The notes beneath the pieces were generated by a model. The model was not told the DNA's origin. It saw nothing but the letters and a program-made list of their open reading frames with translations, and ran no database searches. Of a DNA stretch of 9,018 bases, positions 5,382-9,018 are shown piece by piece (position 1 is the stretch's first letter; every line of letters starts with the position of its first letter). The stretch comes from Pseudomonadota bacterium (GTDB lineage: Bacteria > Pseudomonadota > Gammaproteobacteria > Steroidobacterales > Steroidobacteraceae), in NCBI GenBank assembly GCA_021850555.1, contig JAJZLX010000143.1:1-9018 (forward strand), given 5' to 3'. The position numbers and the translations under genes are program-made.

Positions 5382-5690
5382 ATGACGAAGCCAATGCGAA
5401 AGGGAGCCGAAGAGGCACGCAGCCAGTTACCCGATCTGCTCACCGCCGCGCAGCACGGCCGTCAGACGATCATTACCCGTCACGGTCGGCCGGTGGCCAT
5501 ACTGGCGCGGATTTCGGAACAGGCGCTGCTGCGCCGGCAGCGCTCGCTGCTGTCGCTTGCCGGCATCAGTCACGGACTGCATGGGCGTGCCAGCACATCG
5601 CTGGACGGAAGTCGAGCATTGCGCGTCGCCGTCCAATACGTTAGCATGCTAAGCAATAGTCGCCGTCAAGACGGCGACTGGTATCCGTGA
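5382..5690 (+). CDS. Phd/YefM-type antitoxin, without an adjacent toxin
   Basis: 102 codons. The ATG at 5382 is chosen because GGAG (5372-5375) precedes it by 6 nt. Residues 7-48 match the Phd/YefM DNA-binding and dimerisation region: AEEARSQLPDLLTAAQHG followed by QTIITRHGRPVAILARISE. Such proteins bind their own promoter and, through the C-terminus, neutralise a toxin (Doc, RelE or PIN type). A segment SLLSLAGISHGLHGRAST follows, reminiscent of the toxin-binding tail of PIN-partner antitoxins. The last 30 or so codons look non-native: they run through the palindrome at 5641-5652 and the hairpin at 5658-5679, so an earlier stop may have been lost. No toxin gene lies on either side. A perfect TTGACA at 5333-5338 could be a -35, but no good -10 is visible. 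Confidence 0.7.
   Translation: MTKPMRKGAEEARSQLPDLLTAAQHGRQTIITRHGRPVAILARISEQALLRRQRSLLSLAGISHGLHGRASTSLDGSRALRVAVQYVSMLSNSRRQDGDWYP
5641..5652. promoter_or_regulatory. SlyA/MarR-like palindromic operator upstream of the efflux operon
   Basis: TTAGCATGCTAA is a perfect 12-bp palindrome and differs by one base from the known SlyA consensus TTAGCAAGCTAA. It lies about 170 bp before the efflux operon start. A weak promoter, TTGCGC (5619-5624) with TAGCAT (5642-5647) at 17-nt spacing, would have its -10 inside the palindrome. It is unlike the palindrome next to the MarR gene in this window, so a different regulator probably uses it. Confidence 0.45.
5658..5679. repeat. perfect 10-bp inverted repeat
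   Basis: AGTCGCCGTC (5658-5667) and GACGGCGACT (5670-5679) are exact reverse complements separated by AA. As RNA this gives about 9 bp with a 4-nt loop. The left-arm core GTCGCCGTC also occurs at 5625-5633, so the 12-bp palindrome at 5641-5652 sits between two copies. There is no T-tract. It could be a terminator of the antitoxin transcript or a protein-binding site. Confidence 0.45.
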
Positions 5691-5783
5691 GAAGGAGCGT
5701 CACGATTCGACTTGCCACGCATGTGCGGCAGTTGCGTTCGATGTGCGAAGGATGCACCCAAATTACCTTTGTTCAATAGTGTT

Positions 5784-5802
5784 CCGCACGCGCGGCGTGC
5801 GG
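5784..5802 (+). promoter_or_regulatory. hairpin in the leader of the efflux operon
   Basis: CCGCACGC (5784-5791) pairs with GCGTGCGG (5795-5802) around a 3-nt loop, GCG. It ends 12 nt before the Shine-Dalgarno GGAG (5815-5818). It could influence translation or stability of the efflux mRNA; no T-tract follows, so it is not a standard terminator. Apart from this I see no clear promoter in 5691-5823. Confidence 0.35.
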
Positions 5803-5823
5803 CAGCGATGCACTGGAGCTCGC

Positions 5824-7344
5824 ATGATACGAAGCCCCGCTGCGCTATGGGCAGTCGCCTGCACGGGCGTGCTGAGCCTGGCCGGCTGTTCTTTCGCGCC
5901 CCGATATTCTCTGCCCGCGGTGCACACGAAGTCGTACACGCACGCCCCGTCGCCGCATGCCACCGTGAGCGCCATCGGACCGGCCGGGCAGGCGCAGCAG
6001 TTCGACTACGGGGTCGAGCCGGCCGCCAACTGGTGGCGGCAGTTCCATTCGCCCCAAATCGATGCACTCATCCGTCAGGCGCTCGCGAACAATCCGGGGC
6101 TGGTGCAGGAGCAGGCGAAATTGCGGGAGGCGCAGGCCGCGATGGCCGCCGCCGCAGGCATTTTCTACCCGCAGGTCAATGGAGACCTCAGCGCTTCACG
6201 GCAACGCACGTCCTCAGCCGGTTCCGGCGGATCCTTCCCCGGCCGCATCTACTCGCTGTACTCCGGCGGACTTGCGGTCAGCTACTACCCGGATTTCTTC
6301 GGCGTCAACCGCCTGGTTTTCAAGGGTGAAAAGGCGCTGGTCGACTACCAGCGCTACCAACTCGATGCGGCCCGACTGACGCTGATCGGCAACGTCGCCT
6401 CCGCCGCGATCAGCGCCGCTTCCGTGCGCGCGCAGATCGCGGCGACTCGCTCGATCATCGCACATGAAAAGAGCCTGCTGAAGCTCACCGAAACGCAATA
6501 TCACTTCGGCGCAGTGCCCTACTTGAGTGTGCTCACGCAGCGCGGCCACGTGGCTGCGAGCGAGGCCACGTTGCCGTCGCTGGAGCAGCAGTGGGCGGTC
6601 TATCGGCACGAACTCGCGATCCTCGTAGGCGAACTGCCTGCGCAGTGGCGCGATCGCTCGCCGCGCATGAACGAGGTGCGGCTGCCCGTGCGGATTCCCG
6701 TGAGTTTGCCGTCCACGTTGCTGCAGCAGCGGCCCGATATCCGCGCCGCAGAAGCGCAACTGCGCTATGCGGACGCCGAGATCGGCGTCGCGAAGGCGCA
6801 AATGTACCCGGCCGTGACACTGACCGCCCAGTTCGGTCAGGAGAGCACCGCACCCGGGGCTTTCGTGCATGCTGCGAGCAACATCTGGAGCATCGCAGGG
6901 GATCTGGTCATGCCGATCTTCGCAGGAGGCACGCTCGAGGCGCAGAAGCGCGAAGCGATTGCGTCCTATGACGCGACATTTGCAGCGTACCGGCAGACGG
7001 TACTGGGGGCCTTCCAGCAGGTGGCCAACGCCCTCAGGGCGCTCCAGCACGACGCACAAACCCTGCGGGCCGAGGAACAAGCGCTCGCCGCGAACCGTGC
7101 GGCCTTGCAGGTGGCCGAGACGAGTTATCGGGACGGCGCGGTCGATTACCTCTCGCTGTTGACCGCTCAGGTCCAATACAGCAACGCGCGGTTGAGCTAC
7201 ATCCAGGCGCAATCGCAACGATATCTCGACACCGTGAGCCTGTTCGTCGCGCTCGGCGGCGGCTGGACGGCGCAATTGCCGGCCGCGCAGCCGCATCCGG
7301 CGGCGCAGCCCAGAGGAACATCCAGAATGGCTGAGGAGAATTGA
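5824..7344 (+). CDS. RND efflux outer-membrane factor, OprM/NodT-family lipoprotein
   Basis: A 506-residue outer-membrane channel subunit that would export substrates across the outer membrane as a trimer. The ATG at 5824 is chosen because it gives a clean lipoprotein signal: hydrophobic residues 6-20, then the lipobox LAGC with Cys22, and GGAG (5815-5818) 5 nt upstream. Starts further up (to 5743) would hide the signal peptide. Two outer-membrane-efflux (TolC-type) repeats follow: about 70-270, with the typical WWRQFHSPQIDALIRQAL and a periplasmic helix, and about 295-480, with the family hallmark QQRPDIRAAEAQLRYADAEI and AQMYPAVTL. Ala- and Gln-rich coiled-coil helices build the periplasmic tunnel. 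The C-terminus is a loose Pro/Ala-rich tail. It leads a three-gene operon, 3 bp from the adaptor gene; in many such operons this gene comes last. Confidence 0.93.
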   Translation: MIRSPAALWAVACTGVLSLAGCSFAPRYSLPAVHTKSYTHAPSPHATVSAIGPAGQAQQFDYGVEPAANWWRQFHSPQIDALIRQALANNPGLVQEQAKLREAQAAMAAAAGIFYPQVNGDLSASRQRTSSAGSGGSFPGRIYSLYSGGLAVSYYPDFFGVNRLVFKGEKALVDYQRYQLDAARLTLIGNVASAAISAASVRAQIAATRSIIAHEKSLLKLTETQYHFGAVPYLSVLTQRGHVAASEATLPSLEQQWAVYRHELAILVGELPAQWRDRSPRMNEVRLPVRIPVSLPSTLLQQRPDIRAAEAQLRYADAEIGVAKAQMYPAVTLTAQFGQESTAPGAFVHAASNIWSIAGDLVMPIFAGGTLEAQKREAIASYDATFAAYRQTVLGAFQQVANALRALQHDAQTLRAEEQALAANRAALQVAETSYRDGAVDYLSLLTAQVQYSNARLSYIQAQSQRYLDTVSLFVALGGGWTAQLPAAQPHPAAQPRGTSRMAEEN

Positions 7345-7347
7345 TCG

Positions 7348-8451
7348 ATGGCGAACCCCGAGCGGCGCATCTTATTGCGCACAGTGCTCATCGTCGCGGT
7401 GGCGATTGCAGTGATCGGCGGCATCAAGCTCTGGCGGGAGCACGCCGCGCGCGCAGCCCAGGCGCACCAGGGGCCGTACGAGGTGAGCGTCTCAGCGGCG
7501 CCGGTGGTCAAAGTGTCCTGGCGGTCGGAAATCCACACGGTCGCGAGCCTGGTGGCCACCTCCGGCGTCAATCTCACGCCGCAGCTGTCCGGGCAGGTGA
7601 CCGGCATCTATTTCCATTCCGGCGAGCACGTGCGCAAGGGCCAGCGGCTCGTGCAGCTCGATGACTCGAACCAGCTCGCGACGCTGGCGCAAGATCAGGC
7701 CAATGAGGCGCTCGCCCGCATCAATTTCCAGCGGGCACAGCACCTCTATGCCGCACGTGCCACCAGCCTTGCGGCACTGGATACCGCGAAAGCGGACGAG
7801 CAGAGCGCCAAGGCAGCTGTGGCCAACGTGCGCGCGACGCTCGCCAAGCTGGCCGTGAGCGCGCCGTTCTCGGGCTGGATGGGGGTGCGCCAGATCAGCC
7901 TCGGCCAGTATCTCTCGCCCGGTACGGAAATCGCCGCACTCAATGTGTGGAATCCGCTGCGGGCCGAGTTCACCGTGCCGCAAGGGCAGAGCGGCCTCAT
8001 CCATCCCGGCCAGACGGTTGCCCTGACGGTCGATGCCTTTCCGGGGCAACGGTTCGAGGGACGGATCACGGCGATCAATTCCGACATCAATCCCAATACC
8101 CGCAACGTAACCGTAGAAGCCATCGTCCAGAATCCGAAGATGCGCCTGCGCCCCGGCATGTTCGGCGAGGCGCGAATCCTGGTCGGCACCGCGCACTCAC
8201 GCCTTACCGTGCCGACGGTGGCGGTCACGTACAGCACCTTCGGGGATTACGTGTACGTCATCAAGACGCGCAACGCAGGCACCCATGAGCTGCAGGTGGC
8301 GGTGTCCACGCCGATCAGGGCAGGGCAGTCGCGCGGCTCGCTCACGGAAGTTCTCGCGGGTCTGCATGCCGGAGAGCGCGTGGTGACAGCCGGTCAGATC
8401 AAGCTGCGCAATGGAACGCCCGTCGTGATTCATCGGCGCGGCGCGCACTGA
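7348..8451 (+). CDS. RND efflux periplasmic adaptor (membrane fusion protein)
   Basis: A 367-residue adaptor linking the pump to the outer-membrane channel. The ATG at 7348 follows the previous stop by 3 bp and has GAGGAG (7333-7338) upstream. An N-terminal membrane anchor covers about 9-26 (LLRTVLIVAVAIAVIGGI); no lipobox is present, so it is anchored by the helix. A beta-barrel/lipoyl part begins at about 45 (SGQVTGIYFHSGEHVRKGQ at 81-99) and is split by an alpha-hairpin (about 107-165) rich in Ala, Gln and Lys. The lipoyl half resumes with SAPFSGWMGVRQISLGQYL (171-189), followed by a beta-barrel (about 205-280, ending LRPGMFGEARI) and a membrane-proximal domain (about 285-360). The layout resembles MexH/MdtA-type adaptors. 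The substrate is unknown. Confidence 0.94.
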   Translation: MANPERRILLRTVLIVAVAIAVIGGIKLWREHAARAAQAHQGPYEVSVSAAPVVKVSWRSEIHTVASLVATSGVNLTPQLSGQVTGIYFHSGEHVRKGQRLVQLDDSNQLATLAQDQANEALARINFQRAQHLYAARATSLAALDTAKADEQSAKAAVANVRATLAKLAVSAPFSGWMGVRQISLGQYLSPGTEIAALNVWNPLRAEFTVPQGQSGLIHPGQTVALTVDAFPGQRFEGRITAINSDINPNTRNVTVEAIVQNPKMRLRPGMFGEARILVGTAHSRLTVPTVAVTYSTFGDYVYVIKTRNAGTHELQVAVSTPIRAGQSRGSLTEVLAGLHAGERVVTAGQIKLRNGTPVVIHRRGAH

Positions 8452-8468
8452 GAACCAAGGACAGCGCG

Positions 8469-9018
8469 ATGCGTTTTACGGACATTTTCGTACGTCGGCC
8501 GGTGCTTGCCACCGCCTTGAGCCTCGTCATCCTGCTGCTCGGACTGCGGGCCTGGACCGAAATGGCGGTGCGCCAGTATCCGAAGGTCACGAGCACGCTG
8601 GTGACCGTGACCACCGCCTACCCCGGTGCCAGCTCCTCGACCGTGCTCGGGTTCGTGACCGCGCGGCTCGAGCAGGCCATCGCCTCGGCGCCGGGCATCG
8701 ACTACATGACGGCCACGAGCTCGCAGGGCACCTCGACGATCACGGTGTACATGCGGCTCAACTACAACCCGAATGCCGCCGTCGCACAGATCATGTCCAA
8801 GGTGCAACAGGTGCAGAACCAGTTGCCGACCGGCACCCAGGCGCCGGTGATCAATGAAACCGTCGGTAACCAGACCGCGCTGATGTACCTGGCGTTCTAC
8901 AGCAAGACGCTCAGCCAGCAGCAGGTGAATGACTATGTCTTGCGCGTCGTGCAGCCGGCGATCCAGGGGGTCAAGGGCGTCGGTCAGGCGCAGATTGTGC
9001 CGGCCGGCACAGGTCCGA
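8469..9018 (+). CDS. RND efflux inner-membrane pump, N-terminal 183 residues (runs off the window)
   Basis: The frame is open from the ATG at 8469 to the end of the window. AAGGA (8457-8461) precedes the start by 7 nt, and the gap from the adaptor gene is only 17 bp, so the three genes form one operon. The N-terminus MRFTDIFVRRPVLATALSLV is the conserved start of hydrophobe/amphiphile RND pumps (AcrB class), with the first transmembrane helix at about 11-28. The porter domain PN1 begins with RQYPKV and TAYPGASSSTVLGFVTARLE, then DYMTATSSQGTSTITVYM, and PN2-type sequence follows (GVKGVGQAQIV). The protein should be a proton-driven trimeric exporter of about 1,000 residues; its transmembrane aspartates lie outside this window. 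No damage is seen. Confidence 0.93.
   Translation, partial: MRFTDIFVRRPVLATALSLVILLLGLRAWTEMAVRQYPKVTSTLVTVTTAYPGASSSTVLGFVTARLEQAIASAPGIDYMTATSSQGTSTITVYMRLNYNPNAAVAQIMSKVQQVQNQLPTGTQAPVINETVGNQTALMYLAFYSKTLSQQQVNDYVLRVVQPAIQGVKGVGQAQIVPAGTGP

Noticed and set aside
6214..7296. 360-codon open frame on the minus strand opposite the outer-membrane factor gene
   Set aside because: Low-complexity Arg-rich translation; the plus frame carries clear OprM-family motifs, so this is a shadow.
1..9018. CRISPR arrays, tRNA or rRNA genes, insertion-sequence ends and integrase genes
   Set aside because: I found no regularly spaced repeats, no cloverleaf-like sequence and no transposase or integrase motifs.

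Overview
The window is GC-rich DNA (clearly above 60 percent by eye) with strong Shine-Dalgarno sites, a sigma32-type heat-shock promoter, an OprM/NodT-type outer-membrane lipoprotein and an RND efflux operon. This points to a Gram-negative member of the Pseudomonadota, probably a gamma- or betaproteobacterium. Nothing in the sequence fixes genus or species.

Layout. (1) 2-325: 3' end of an alpha/beta hydrolase gene, convergent with (2) a MarR-family regulator on the minus strand (481-945); an imperfect inverted repeat lies between them. (3) A 15-bp palindrome in the divergent spacer is followed by a two-CBS-domain ClC-family chloride channel/transporter (1026-2870). (4) About 500 bp without a supportable gene, ending in a good sigma32 promoter and a leader that can fold over the ribosome-binding site. 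(5) Two tandem Hsp20/alpha-crystallin genes (3374-3820 and 3842-4264), closed by a perfect 14-bp inverted repeat. (6) A decayed stretch, 4489-5336: a small membrane-protein gene broken by two in-frame stops, then a 5'-truncated Uma2-family (DUF820) gene also broken by two in-frame stops. (7) A solitary Phd/YefM-type antitoxin gene with no toxin beside it. (8) A regulatory region with a SlyA-like 12-bp palindrome and two hairpins. (9) A tripartite RND efflux operon in the order outer-membrane factor, periplasmic adaptor, inner-membrane pump; the pump gene runs off the right edge.

Working together. The MarR gene and the ClC gene look like a divergent regulator/target pair. The two small heat-shock proteins form a stress operon that may be controlled both at transcription (sigma32) and at translation (possible RNA thermometer). 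The three efflux genes are tightly spaced and should build one envelope-spanning pump. The middle part reads as a small accessory or decaying region between stress and envelope functions.

I found no wholly new system. The points most worth checking are the hsp20 leader fold, the substituted ion-site residues of the ClC protein, the paired nonsense-only pseudogenes and the two MarR-type palindromes.
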